Shown here piece after piece: positions 1 through 8,300 of a stretch of DNA of 45,835 bases. The stretch covers positions 1 to 45,835 of the forward strand of contig SFLH01000014.1 of the NCBI GenBank assembly GCA_004554585.1, in the 5' to 3' direction. Position 1 is the first letter of the stretch. Every line of letters begins with the position of its first letter. The position numbers and the translations under genes are program-made. This DNA comes from Clostridiales bacterium. Lineage in GTDB: Bacteria > Bacillota > Clostridia > Oscillospirales > Oscillospiraceae. Below the pieces are notes generated by a model. That model saw nothing but the letters and a program-made list of their open reading frames with translations. It was not told the DNA's origin and ran no database searches.

Positions 1-3000
1 GTCCAGCAGGAGATTGTAGAACATCTGGGCCGCCTCGGCGCGGGTCATGTCTCGGTCCGGGCCAAAGACCTGGCCGGGATAGCCGTTGAGGTAGGCCATG
101 TGGTGCTCGGTGTCCAGCCAGTCAGACACGCCGGTGTCTCCGGGATCGGCCGGGAGCTTGGTGAAGGTCACGGTGATGGTGTGCCACGCCCGGACATTTT
201 TAAAGGTGTACTCACTGACCGGGCCCACGCGCTCCCCGTCCACCAGCACGTCTTCGATCTTGTAACCCTCGTCGGGGGTGATGGCGAAGGTCTGGCTGCC
301 GCCCTGGGACACCCTCACGATGCCCTCGGGGCTGATGCTGCCGCCCTCCCCGGCGGAGGCTTCGATGCGGTAACGGGTGACAGGGTCCGCATCCTTGGCG
401 AACGTGGCTTTAATGGTATGGTCCTCTGCCACAGCCTCAAAGGTATAGCTGCTCACCGCGCCCACACTGACGCCGTCCACCAGCACGTCCTACTGCCGTT
501 TTCCCCGGCGGTGGCGGTGATGGTGTAGGCGTTTACCGTGTCGTATACCAGGGCGAAGGGCGAGAAGCCGCCGGCGTCGACGTGGAACTTGATGCCGTTG
601 GCAGTCTTAATAACCTCCATCTTCTCAATGTTTTCGCTGCTGATATTGGTAATGTCATCGATATCATAGCCAGAGTTCGGCCCGTCACGATGGAGATTTT
701 TAAAGTGCAGGAGTGTAAACTCGGTATCCTGGTCCGTCCCCTCAGGATATCCCCAATAGATATCGGTGCCCTCACTGGAGGTAATCCAAGCGTTGCCGTT
801 GTTGGCATCCACCAGGTCGAGATACTTGATCTCATAGTGGCGGGTGGCGTTGACGGCTTTCTCTAGTTCCTGATCTACCCTTTGTTTCAGCGCCTTCGTG
901 CGATCGTGTTCATCGTCGTCAATGATGCTGTCGAACAGCAGGGAGGGTTTGGAATCCGCAGGAAGTTTTACCCCTGTGTTGTTCAGGGTGTAGGTGGTGT
1001 CGGCAGGAGCCACGGCCACAGCCGTTTCAGAAGCAACCTTTTGCGCGGGAGCTGTGGTTTCAATAGCACTGGTAGGCTTTTCATCTGCCACCGCACGGAC
1101 GGTGAGGGTGCCGGTCTTGGCAACAACATAGTATACGCCATTGTCCGCCACCGCTCTCACCTTGGACATATCATTTTCACCGGGATAAAGAGCAATGGTA
1201 TAGGTAGTATATACATTGCCTGCCTCAGCAGGATCAAAGTTATCATTGGTGACCGTGTGGGTCTCGCCAGCTTCATCCGTGTAGCTGTAAGTGACGCGGA
1301 CCTTGTCCTGCCCCTGGCCCTCGGAGAAGTGATAATAGCCATTGCCGTCGGAAATGACCATCCATGTCTTATTTCCGTTGGTAAAGGTCAGATTCTCGGG
1401 ATCAATGCCAGCGGGTGCTTTGATCTTAAACAGCGGGTGGGGCAGAGAATTGCTGGAGGTGGTACCACCACCCTCACCTACCACTGCATCGTATCCGCCG
1501 TCGCCGCCCATGTAGATGGTGATGTCGGCAGGCGTTACTAGAATAGGTTCACTTTCAACGATCTCGGCCGTGACTGTATTGGCTTTCAGCGTAGCAGTGG
1601 TATCAGCACTCAAATCGTAATCGGCCAGCTTGTAATCAAGGAACTGGAGGGCGTGGACGTAGGCAGTCGGGTCCTCCACACCGCCTCCGAAATATTTGCG
1701 CCACGCCTCGCCATTGGCATCGTTTTTCCCAAGCAAACCCTCCACTACCCATAAGCGGAAGCGGTTATTAGCAAAACCCGCTGGACCGGCCATATTCCTC
1801 AGATTCATTTTCGCTGTCATGTTGGCCGATGTGTTCACTTGAAGCGCACCACCAGTGGACTCAAATACGTCTTCTTTCAGCTTAAAGTCAAGACCGGTCA
1901 GCGTCATAACGTCGGAAACAATTGTATAGTCTTTCTCTGTGAATTCCGCTTGGATGCGAATTTGCAGCCCTTTTCCCCCCGATGAAAGCTGGTCAGGGTT
2001 AAAGGTGACCGTCCAATTTTCGCCGTCTCCTGTCCAGGTGGAGCTACCGCCTGTTGTTTCAATAGTCTTCGGAACGACCAGTTTTGACTCCATCTGAATC
2101 GTAACGGTGCCATCTGGGTTTCGATTCGCAAATTCCAAGTTGGGGTCAACATTTACGATAATTTCAAAGGTCGCAAACTCCCCGCCCTTAAACGGAACAT
2201 TACTCTTGAGCAGCAAATCGTGATTGACAGCAGCGGAAACGGTGTAAGAAATGAGGTTGTCCTCTTTCGTCAGTGTGTCCGTTGACTGGGCAATCAGAAG
2301 GCCCCCATTATCACCGCGGGTAAACACATCCAAGGGTAATTCCTGCTCTGCCGCAGCCAAGTCTGTTTCAGACCATTTGGGAACTTCCTTCCAAACGCCT
2401 GTGAATTTGATCTTGGTGTCGTTCCCTGCGAGGGTACTGCTGGCAGTCGCCGTAGCTCCCGTTTTTATATTCACTACCGTCTTCTGCCGTCCAGCCATCA
2501 AAGTAATAGTACGATGTATCAGGGTCGTTCCATTTATAACCGAAGAACCCATGCCAAACTGAATTTTTCTCTATCTCCAGGCCATCGGCAACAACAAAGC
2601 TTTGATCTTCTAACTTGGTACTGGTCAGAGTAGCTACCTTATTTTTTATATAATCATAGCTGCCAGTGCTTTCGTTTCCTCGTATGCCATATTCTGTGAT
2701 TGGGAAAATGGAGTTGACATCCTTCGGGATATTAAAATCATATGTGACGGTATAGGTCTCCTGAGTACCGGAACCGCCTCCCCACTGCTCTGGCGGAGTC
2801 ATGGTCCAACCGTAACAGACATCATACCAGCTATATCCACCATCGTTATAAGGATCAATTGTAATGTCTGAAACATTGATCGTGTAGTCATCTTTACTCT
2901 TTGCCTCAGCAATGGCATCTGCGTTCATAAGAATCTGATCTTCATCACGGTCAGTGATAATATTGTACAGAACGATCTGCTGCAGGTACCATGTATTGCC

Positions 3001-3303
3001 GGAGCCGTCTTTAACATAAGGGATTTGATAATCATCCCCGCTCATGTCTTCAGAAGAGACCCACAAGTCTAGGGTTTCATTGCTCGTGTTTCCTATCACA
3101 GTGCTATTTTTCGGAGTGAACTTGTTGAGAGCTACATCATCAAATTGAGTATTTGAGATTTCGCCGTCCACAATCACATAGTGATTTGAATAAATATCAA
3201 CCCCCTCAGGCGGCGCAGCCAGTGCGGTCGGCACAAAAGTGCCAACCAAGGCAAACGCTATAAATCCACTGCAAAGCCGTTTCATGCGTTTTTTTAGATT
3301 CAT
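1..3303 (-). pseudogene. SLH-domain surface protein with InlB-like repeats, broken by two frame disruptions, 3' end outside window
   Basis: The gene starts at 3303 with a signal peptide (basic MNLKKRMKR, hydrophobic core, cleavage near ALAA) and a good ribosome site (GAGAGGGG). It reads in one frame to about 2455. A net one-base change in the AAAAACGGG run (about 2455-2465) then moves the coding sense to another frame, which continues to about 495. There a second disruption occurs inside a divergent InlB-type repeat: after a GENGS motif the next recognisable piece is DVLVDG, so roughly 27 residues seen in the following intact repeat are missing and the frame changes. The third frame encodes one full repeat (GEGGSISPEG to VTFTK) and then an SLH motif (MAYLNGYPGQVFGPDRDMTR) that runs off the window. 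SLH domains normally anchor exported proteins to secondary cell-wall polymer. Unless the breaks are sequencing or assembly errors, the product would be truncated and unanchored. Function beyond a surface role is unknown. Confidence 0.8.
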
Positions 3304-3325
3304 AAGAACACCCCTCTCAAATATC

Positions 3326-3365
3326 AGTGGGGCTGTGTGGCTGGCATTGGCTGCACAGCCCCACT
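3326..3365. other. Perfect 12-bp inverted repeat (hairpin) between two surface-protein genes
   Basis: AGTGGGGCTGTG at 3326-3337 is exactly complementary to CACAGCCCCACT at 3354-3365, with a 16-base loop. It lies after the stop codon of the GLUG-like gene and just upstream of the ribosome site of the SLH gene. There is no U-tract on either strand, so it is a weak candidate for intrinsic termination. An mRNA-processing or stabilising hairpin between co-transcribed genes is equally possible. Confidence 0.6.
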
Positions 3366-3389
3366 TGACACAGATTTGCCTGATTTGGT

Positions 3390-5042
3390 TTAGTTGGCTG
3401 CCGTGAAGGGATAGGTGACAACGGATGTATTAAAATCGGTTGCCGTACCAGCTGCGCGTACCCAGCAATCCTGTGTAAAGCCTTTAAGTGAAAAATCACG
3501 GACCGTCGTGCTATTGCTCACGTTATCGAACGCGCCAATATCCGTGCCACCGGCTTCGGCCCCTTCACCACTACCGCCAACAACTGTCATGGTCGACCAG
3601 CAGTATTCGGTGTATGCGCCGCGTACATTCTTGCCAACCACGCCGCCGGCACTGCCGCCAATGATAGAGGGCAGAGCCGTGGGGCTTGTGGTGGAGTAAC
3701 AATATTCAACCTTGGCATTGCTTAAACCGACAATGCCGCCGCCATTGGCCAGGCCAGTGACGGTGGTATCACGGCTGGAGCAGTAGCGCACATCCGCATT
3801 GCGAATAAAGCCTGCCACGCCGCCGGCGCTGCGTCCGGACGCGCTGCTGTTGCGCACCTGGACGTTCTGGACCAGGGTACGGCTGCCGCCAGCCCCATCC
3901 ACCATGCCGGCAAGCACCCCAGCATAGGTACCGGAATACTGTGCTGTGACGTTTTGGAGCGTCAGGTTGGCAACAACCTGACCCGGACCAATCTTTGCAA
4001 ACATACCGCTGCAGGTATCGCCGGACGATGTGCTGACCGCGCGGAAGTTGGCGTTGGAGATGGTCTTGCCATTGCCGTTGAAGTCGCCCCTAAACGTCAT
4101 GGAATCATAGGTGGTATTTTGGCAGTCGATGTCCGCACCCAAGGTGATCAGCTGTCCAGCAACAACCACATCCGAGTGCTCCACAAAGGTGTCCCATTCC
4201 CCTTTTGTTGTAATGGTGACATTTTCATGGCCCTCTAACTTCTCCAGGAAGGTCTTATCCTCCGTAGGCACATTCACTTTGGCGTACACAGTTGTATTGC
4301 CAGTCACCGTCGTGCTGCTGGTCAGGGCGGTGTTACAATCAGAGTCCAAGAACCAGCCATTGATGGTCTTCCCTCCACTCAGCACCAGCGTCAGCGGGGG
4401 AATCACCGCCCCAGCGGGCAGCTTCCAAGTAAGGGTGGTGTCCTCGTCCACCACATAGTCCACTGTGTAAACCACCGCGTCCGGGTCGCAGACGGCCAGG
4501 ACCACCTTGTCGTCGTCATAATTGACCAGAATATCCTGCGGCGCGCTGGCAGCACCAAGCGCACCGCCAGCCAGGGAAATATCCATGCCGGCCAGGTAGC
4601 CTGCCATTGTCTCCAGGGACAAGCCACCAGCGTTTTCAAATCCGCCGGTCCATGTGTTGCCGCCAGCAGAGGTGAGAGTAAGGGCATATTGGTCGCTGTT
4701 GAGGTCCACGGTGCCCACCGTCATGTTGAATTTGAGCGTAACTTCGCTGTCGTTGACTTCCGCGACATACAGCTCGCCGGTGTTGCTCTCTGTCGGGGTG
4801 GATGCGGTAAAAGCCGCCCCCTCGCTGAGCGTTACGGAAACCGTGTAGTCCGCCACATCGGTGCTGATGGGCGCCGTAAACAGGAAGCTGCCGTTGATGG
4901 ATGCCGAGGCAACCGTTTCGGTGGTGTGGGAAAGGGTCATGTTTGTCATTCTCGGTACAGTTGTGTCCGTTGCCGATGCGGTGACGGACACGGAAAGGGC
5001 CATGCACAAGGCCAGGGCTGACGCTAAAATCCGCTTTTTCAT
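3390..5042 (-). CDS. Secreted protein with InlB-like and GLUG-like repeats
   Basis: This 550-residue protein has a clear signal peptide (MKKRILASALALCMALSVSVTASA) and a strong ribosome site (AAAGGAGGAAA) before the ATG. Residues about 27-180 form a beta-rich, Thr/Ser-rich region. Residues about 190-260 resemble an InlB B-repeat (INGWFLDSDCNTAL, then VYAKV). The C-terminal half from about 330 carries repeats of the GLUG/beta-helix type (AGVLAGMVDG, AGGVAGFI, GGGIVGLS, AGGVVGKN), each followed by a YCxS-like turn. No SLH, LPXTG or transmembrane anchor is visible, so it may be released or held by a partner. It lies immediately upstream of, and in the same direction as, the broken SLH gene and may be co-transcribed with it. 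Such proteins are usually surface or adhesion proteins; the ligand is unknown. Confidence 0.8.
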   Translation of the reverse strand: MKKRILASALALCMALSVSVTASATDTTVPRMTNMTLSHTTETVASASINGSFLFTAPISTDVADYTVSVTLSEGAAFTASTPTESNTGELYVAEVNDSEVTLKFNMTVGTVDLNSDQYALTLTSAGGNTWTGGFENAGGLSLETMAGYLAGMDISLAGGALGAASAPQDILVNYDDDKVVLAVCDPDAVVYTVDYVVDEDTTLTWKLPAGAVIPPLTLVLSGGKTINGWFLDSDCNTALTSSTTVTGNTTVYAKVNVPTEDKTFLEKLEGHENVTITTKGEWDTFVEHSDVVVAGQLITLGADIDCQNTTYDSMTFRGDFNGNGKTISNANFRAVSTSSGDTCSGMFAKIGPGQVVANLTLQNVTAQYSGTYAGVLAGMVDGAGGSRTLVQNVQVRNSSASGRSAGGVAGFIRNADVRYCSSRDTTVTGLANGGGIVGLSNAKVEYCYSTTSPTALPSIIGGSAGGVVGKNVRGAYTEYCWSTMTVVGGSGEGAEAGGTDIGAFDNVSNSTTVRDFSLKGFTQDCWVRAAGTATDFNTSVVTYPFTAAN

Positions 5043-5224
5043 GTCGTTTTTTCCTCCTTTTTGCAGTAGGGTAAAATCGATGCTGGGGCGCGTTCTCCTT
5101 CCACGGTCTCGCTTGGCCGCTTACGCCAACGGGGCAGGGCGCTGTGTCCACCCCAAGGCAGGGGCCAAAAGGCCTCCCCCTCCTTTCATCACAAAACAAT
5201 ATTTTTCATTAAAAAACTAATATA

Positions 5225-5253
5225 AGCATATCATTTGCGGCGAAATAAGGCAA
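5225..5253 (-). promoter_or_regulatory. Candidate sigma-A promoter for the GLUG-like surface gene
   Basis: On the minus strand TTGCCT (5248-5253) and TATGCT (5225-5230) are separated by 17 bases. The elements are imperfect, which suits an activator-dependent promoter. It lies about 180 bases upstream of the ATG at 5042, and the paired direct repeats at 5271-5307 are just upstream of the -35. Confidence 0.4.
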
Positions 5254-5270
5254 GCATCTTTTTTATTTGC

Positions 5271-5307
5271 GCGCAAAAAATGATGCTATAAGCGCAAAAA
5301 ATGATGC
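5271..5307. repeat. Two perfect 16-bp direct repeats with 21-bp period upstream of a promoter
   Basis: GCGCAAAAAATGATGC occurs at 5271-5286 and again at 5292-5307, separated by TATAA. The 21-bp period is two helical turns, so both copies face the same side of the DNA. They start 18 bases upstream of the candidate -35 element of the surface-protein gene, a usual place for a response-regulator activator. The binding protein is unknown. Confidence 0.7.
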
Positions 5308-5572
5308 CATTTTTATCTTCTGTCCTAAAACTAACGGATTTCTATTTTTAAGTCTTTCTTTTTTATTTGTATTCTTCTTCTTTATTCAAATTTAGGCGCC
5401 ACTAATTGACGTAATGCTTCTTCTTTCTGTTTTTCCAGTTCCAGCCAATTCAACTGACGTATGCGCTCTTAGCAGGTGGTCACCTCACTACTGTGCCCCC
5501 GCATACGGGCTAGGTCCCGGCAGGCCGGCGCAGGGTGTAGGGGAACATCTTGGCCACCTCCAAATAAAAAAA
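5308..5572. other. Intergenic region without a recognisable gene
   Basis: The first part is AT-rich and the part after about 5470 is GC-rich. Short open frames here show no family features or ribosome sites. Two similar short motifs (TGACGTAATGC near 5408 and TGACGTATGC near 5456) are present but too short to interpret. Confidence 0.5.
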
Positions 5573-5610
5573 GATGGCAGACACAAAAAATGTGTCTGCC
5601 ATCCTTTTTT
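5573..5610. terminator. Strong bidirectional intrinsic terminator
   Basis: GATGGCAGACACA at 5573-5585 pairs perfectly with TGTGTCTGCCATC at 5591-5603 around an A5 loop. T-rich tracts lie on both sides (CTTTTTT on plus; the complement of AAAAAAA on minus). On the minus strand it ends the GNAT-DUF6132 transcript. Confidence 0.85.
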
Positions 5611-5656
5611 CTGCCCCAGGCAGAAAGTCCTTCTGTCCTGCCCCACCAGGTTGCTA

Positions 5657-5878
5657 TCAATCAAAACTGCCGGTGTAGTCCTTGGAAAACACCCCGGAGA
5701 GCAGCCAGCCCATAAAGCCCAGATACAGCATGGCGCGCAGCGGGGTGGCGGTGATGGGGCACGTGTCGGAGGCACAGCCCACGAAGCGGTAATAGAGCCA
5801 GCCTGCCGCCATGCCCCCCAGAGTGAACAGGAGGGGACGCAACCATGCCGGGCGCTTTCTCTCCGGCGCTCCCGTCAT
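5657..5878 (-). CDS. DUF6132-type small membrane protein
   Basis: This 73-residue protein starts at the ATG inside an ATGA overlap with the upstream acetyltransferase stop, which implies translational coupling. After a basic N-terminus (MTGAPERKRPAW) there is one hydrophobic segment at about 14-30. Next comes the motif YYRFVGCASDTCPIT, characteristic of the DUF6132 family, and a second hydrophobic segment. The CxxxxC pair and the CPIT turn are the conserved signature. The function of the family is unknown; it often accompanies small acetyltransferase or rhodanese genes. Confidence 0.75.
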   Translation of the reverse strand: MTGAPERKRPAWLRPLLFTLGGMAAGWLYYRFVGCASDTCPITATPLRAMLYLGFMGWLLSGVFSKDYTGSFD

Positions 5879-6168
5879 GCCTCCGCTCCCTTCTCCGCCC
5901 ACAGCAGGTCCGCCTGGTCGGGGTGCTTGTCAAACCACTTGACCGCGTAGGGGCAGGTGGGCACGGCAGTCTTCCCCTGCTCCCGCAGGTCCTGGGCTAG
6001 GGTCTCCAGCAAGGCACCGGCAATGCCCTGGCCCCGCAGGGAGTCATCCACCACGGTGTGGTCGATCTCCACCGTCTGTTCCGATTGGGCCGGGAAAGAC
6101 ACAAAGGCAATCTCTCTGCCCTGGGCGTCCTCCAGCCAGATGCGGTCCGAAGATTTTTTGAACTCCAT
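5875..6168 (-). CDS. Small GNAT acetyltransferase (YjdJ/PF14542 type)
   Basis: The 97-residue product begins MEFKKSSDRIWL. This ATG is preceded by AAAGGAG at a proper distance; upstream in-frame codons lack a ribosome site. The protein matches the short GCN5-related family: an antiparallel sheet with the acetyl-CoA loop in a RGQGIAGALLETL segment, followed by CPYAVKWFDKHP. These are single-domain acetyltransferases of unknown substrate. Its stop overlaps the start of the DUF6132 gene by four bases, so the pair is probably one expression unit. Confidence 0.85.
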   Translation of the reverse strand: MEFKKSSDRIWLEDAQGREIAFVSFPAQSEQTVEIDHTVVDDSLRGQGIAGALLETLAQDLREQGKTAVPTCPYAVKWFDKHPDQADLLWAEKGAEA

Positions 6169-6289
6169 AGGGGGTGCTCCTTTCCTTTTTTTCTTGAGTA
6201 TATCCCCCTTTCTCCCGGAATACCGTGATGGGGTCACAAAATTCCCCTTTCGCAGCGGCGGCGGCCAAATTCTTCCTGTTTCCGCCCCC

Positions 6290-6318
6290 GCATAGGAAAA
6301 ACAAACCTGTCAATACTA
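6290..6318 (+). promoter_or_regulatory. Candidate sigma-G promoter of spoVT
   Basis: GCATA (6290-6294) and AATACTA (6312-6318), 17 bases apart, resemble a forespore sigma-G promoter and lie 42 bases before the spoVT start. In Bacillus spoVT is known to be sigma-G dependent; here the assignment is pattern-based inference. Confidence 0.45.
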
Positions 6319-6359
6319 AGGAACGTTCCCAGCAAACTACCGCAGGAGGCATTTACGAT

Positions 6360-6902
6360 ATGAAAGCAACTGGAATTGTGCGCCGCATCGACGACCTGGG
6401 GCGGGTAGTCATCCCCAAGGAGATCCGCCGCACCATGCGCATCCGGGAGGGGGACCCCCTGGAGATCTTCACCAACACCGATGGGGGTGTGGTGTTCAAA
6501 AAATACTCTCTCATGGGTGGGTTAGGTGATTTTTCCGCCCAGCTGTGCGAGTCCCTGTATAAGACCACCGGCAAAATGGCCGCCATCACCGACCGGGACA
6601 CCTGCCTGGCCGTGGCCGGCGGCGGCCGCCGGGAGCTGACCGACAAGAACATCTCCCCTGCCCTAGCCCAGATCCTGGAGGGCCGGCAGATCTACCAGCA
6701 TCAGCAGGGCACCCCGGCCCTGCCGGTGAGCGATTACACCGACAACTACGTCATTTCCACCGCCGCGCCCATCCTCTCGGAGGGGGACGTGCTGGGCTGC
6801 GTGGTCTTTCTGTGCAAAAAGGACGCCCTGGACGTGGGCGAGGCCGAGCGCACCCTGGCCCAGACCATCGCCGGGTTCCTGGGCCGCCACATGGAGTCCT
6901 GA
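6360..6902 (+). CDS. spoVT: Stage V sporulation protein T (AbrB-family regulator)
   Basis: The start is the ATG of MKATGIVRRIDDLGRVVIPKEI, preceded by GCAGGAGG. The product has 180 residues, the normal length for SpoVT. Residues 1-50 form the AbrB swapped-hairpin DNA-binding domain (DDLGRVVIPKEIRRTMRI). The rest is the GAF-like sensor half typical of SpoVT, ending in an AERTLAQTIAGFLGRHM helix. SpoVT is a forespore regulator that adjusts sigma-G dependent genes for coat, cortex and germination functions. It stands alone, with its own candidate promoter and a terminator. Confidence 0.93.
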   Translation: MKATGIVRRIDDLGRVVIPKEIRRTMRIREGDPLEIFTNTDGGVVFKKYSLMGGLGDFSAQLCESLYKTTGKMAAITDRDTCLAVAGGGRRELTDKNISPALAQILEGRQIYQHQQGTPALPVSDYTDNYVISTAAPILSEGDVLGCVVFLCKKDALDVGEAERTLAQTIAGFLGRHMES

Positions 6903-6928
6903 CCTCTCCCCCTGCCCCGTCAGAAAAG

Positions 6929-6971
6929 CACCACCTTCCGCGCCGATGCTTCGTGCGGAAGGTGGTGTTTT
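6929..6971 (+). terminator. Intrinsic terminator of spoVT
   Basis: CACCACCTTCCGC (6929-6941) pairs with GCGGAAGGTGGTG (6955-6967) and is followed by TTTT. It starts 26 bases after the spoVT stop. Confidence 0.85.
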
Positions 6972-6989
6972 GCGCTGGGCAAAACGCGC

Positions 6990-7339
6990 TCAATATGCCC
7001 TGACATCGGCCAGGAAGGCCTCCCATGCCGCCGGGTGCTCCACGAAATAGAGGGGGCAGAGTTTCCCGGTGACATCGTAGTGGCGGATCACCCGGTCCCG
7101 GCCGATGCCGGCGGAATGGCTCACCGCCCAGTTTTCTTGGATGGCCTGCCGCAGCAGCGCCTCGTCCACCCCCCCCTTCCCATTCTTTCTGCTAGCGCAG
7201 CTGCCGGGCCGGTGTGGGACTGGCCGTCCGAGTCGGTCCAACGGACGCTGTAGACAAAAAAGGTGGTCAGGGCCAGCACCACCAGGGTCTCTTTGCCCAA
7301 GGGGCGGGAAAGGAGTTTGCTCAGTTCATAGGCTGTCAT
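6990..7339 (-). pseudogene. Amidase-like remnant split by a frameshift at a run of eight C
   Basis: The C-terminal frame (6990 to about 7176) encodes a segment like the end of an N-acetylmuramoyl-L-alanine amidase: ENWAVSHSAGIGRDRVIRHY, then KLCPLYF, then PAAWEAFLADVR. An upstream frame starting at 7339 (MTAYELSKLLSRPLGKETLV) has one hydrophobic segment and would join it if one base were added or removed in the C8 tract at 7169-7176. The N-terminal part does not look like a normal amidase N-terminus, and no strong ribosome site precedes 7339. A decayed phage-derived or recombined lysin fragment is the likely explanation; a slipping contingency gene is less likely. Confidence 0.45.
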
Positions 7340-7525
7340 GGCTGTCCCGCAGGTGACAGCGGCAGTAGGACAGGATGGCGGCGAAAACATATATTCTGCC
7401 CGACAGCGCCGTGGGATAGGTTCCCCTTCCCTTCCCCGCTTTGTGCCGCCGGCAGACCCCGCGCGCATCTTTGCGCCCGGCGCGTCTGTCTCGCTCCCAC
7501 CGCCACAGGCTTTTTTACCGCATAC

Positions 7526-7564
7526 AGAAAAAAGCAGGGGGCGTATTGAATACGCCCCCTGCTT
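7526..7564 (-). terminator. Intrinsic terminator of the rubrerythrin gene
   Basis: A 16-bp perfect stem (7532-7547 with 7549-7564) lies 16 bases past the rubrerythrin stop. On the minus strand it is followed by a T-tract (complement of GAAAAAA). Confidence 0.85.
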
Positions 7565-7579
7565 GGGATGGGTCTTGTC

Positions 7580-8125
7580 TTACTTGCCGAAGTAACGGTC
7601 CAGCAGGCCCTTGAGAGCCTTGCCGTGGCGGGCCTCATCGCGAGCCATCTCGTGGACGGTGTCGTGGATGGCGTCCAGGTTCAGGGCCTTGGCGCGCTTG
7701 GCCAGGTCGGTCTTGCCAGCGGTGGCGCCGTTCTCGGCCTCCACACGCATCTCCAGGTTCTTCTTGGTGGAGTCGGTCACCACCTCGCCCAGCAGCTCGG
7801 CGAACTTGGCGGCGTGCTCGGCTTCCTCCCAAGCGGCCTTCTCCCAGTACAGGCCGATCTCGGGATAGCCCTCACGATGGGCCACACGGGCCATGGCCAG
7901 ATACATGCCCACCTCGGTGCACTCACCGTTGAAGTTGGCGCGCAGATCCTCCATGATGTCCTCGGGGGAACCCTGGGCCACGCCCACCACGTGCTCAGCG
8001 GCCCAGCTCATCTCGGGGCCCTGCTCCACGAACTTGCTACCGGGAGCCTTACACTGGGGACACTCCTTGGGGGGCTGATCGCCCTCATGGACATAACCGC
8101 AAACGCTGCAAACATACTTGCTCAT
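7580..8125 (-). CDS. Reverse rubrerythrin (N-terminal rubredoxin, NADH peroxidase type)
   Basis: The 181-residue protein starts MSKYVCSVCGY, preceded by TGGAGGAA. The rubredoxin-like iron site (Cys6, Cys9, Cys22, Cys25) is at the N-terminus and the four-helix di-iron domain follows, the reverse of classical rubrerythrin. Di-iron ligands are visible in helix motifs NGECTEVGMYL, WEEAEHAAK, EAENGATAGK and EMARDEARHG. In anaerobes this family reduces hydrogen peroxide, and reverse rubrerythrins support air tolerance. The gene is monocistronic with its own promoter and terminator. The promoter spacer contains a palindrome that may be an operator. Confidence 0.92.
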   Translation of the reverse strand: MSKYVCSVCGYVHEGDQPPKECPQCKAPGSKFVEQGPEMSWAAEHVVGVAQGSPEDIMEDLRANFNGECTEVGMYLAMARVAHREGYPEIGLYWEKAAWEEAEHAAKFAELLGEVVTDSTKKNLEMRVEAENGATAGKTDLAKRAKALNLDAIHDTVHEMARDEARHGKALKGLLDRYFGK

Positions 8126-8219
8126 AATTATATTCCTCCATAAACTGCTCTCGCAGGGAGAGCGTGAGATTAAACTTTCCTTAGAACAGGTCTTTGAGCC
8201 TGTCCCTTGAAGCATGCTC

Positions 8220-8248
8220 ATTTTACACCATATCTGGTGTGTTGTAAA
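8220..8248 (-). promoter_or_regulatory. Promoter of the reverse rubrerythrin gene with palindrome in the spacer
   Basis: On the minus strand TTTACA (8243-8248) and TAAAAT (8220-8225) are 17 bases apart. The spacer holds the inverted repeat ACACCA-TATC-TGGTGT (8225-8240), which would let a dimeric regulator block RNA polymerase. It does not match the PerR or Rex consensus that I know, so the regulator is unknown. Confidence 0.65.
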
Positions 8249-8300
8249 CCCCGTTTCCCCATATATTTTGTAGTTTTTTTGCCATTCTGTGTGACCTATG

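Noticed and set aside
5611..5660. Second hairpin after the terminator at 5573-5610
   Set aside because: CTGCCCCAGGCAG is short with no T-tract; chance pairing is likely.
8126..8219. Possible riboswitch in the rubrerythrin leader
   Set aside because: Only short hairpins (for example ACAGG/CCTGT) are present and no known riboswitch core was recognised.
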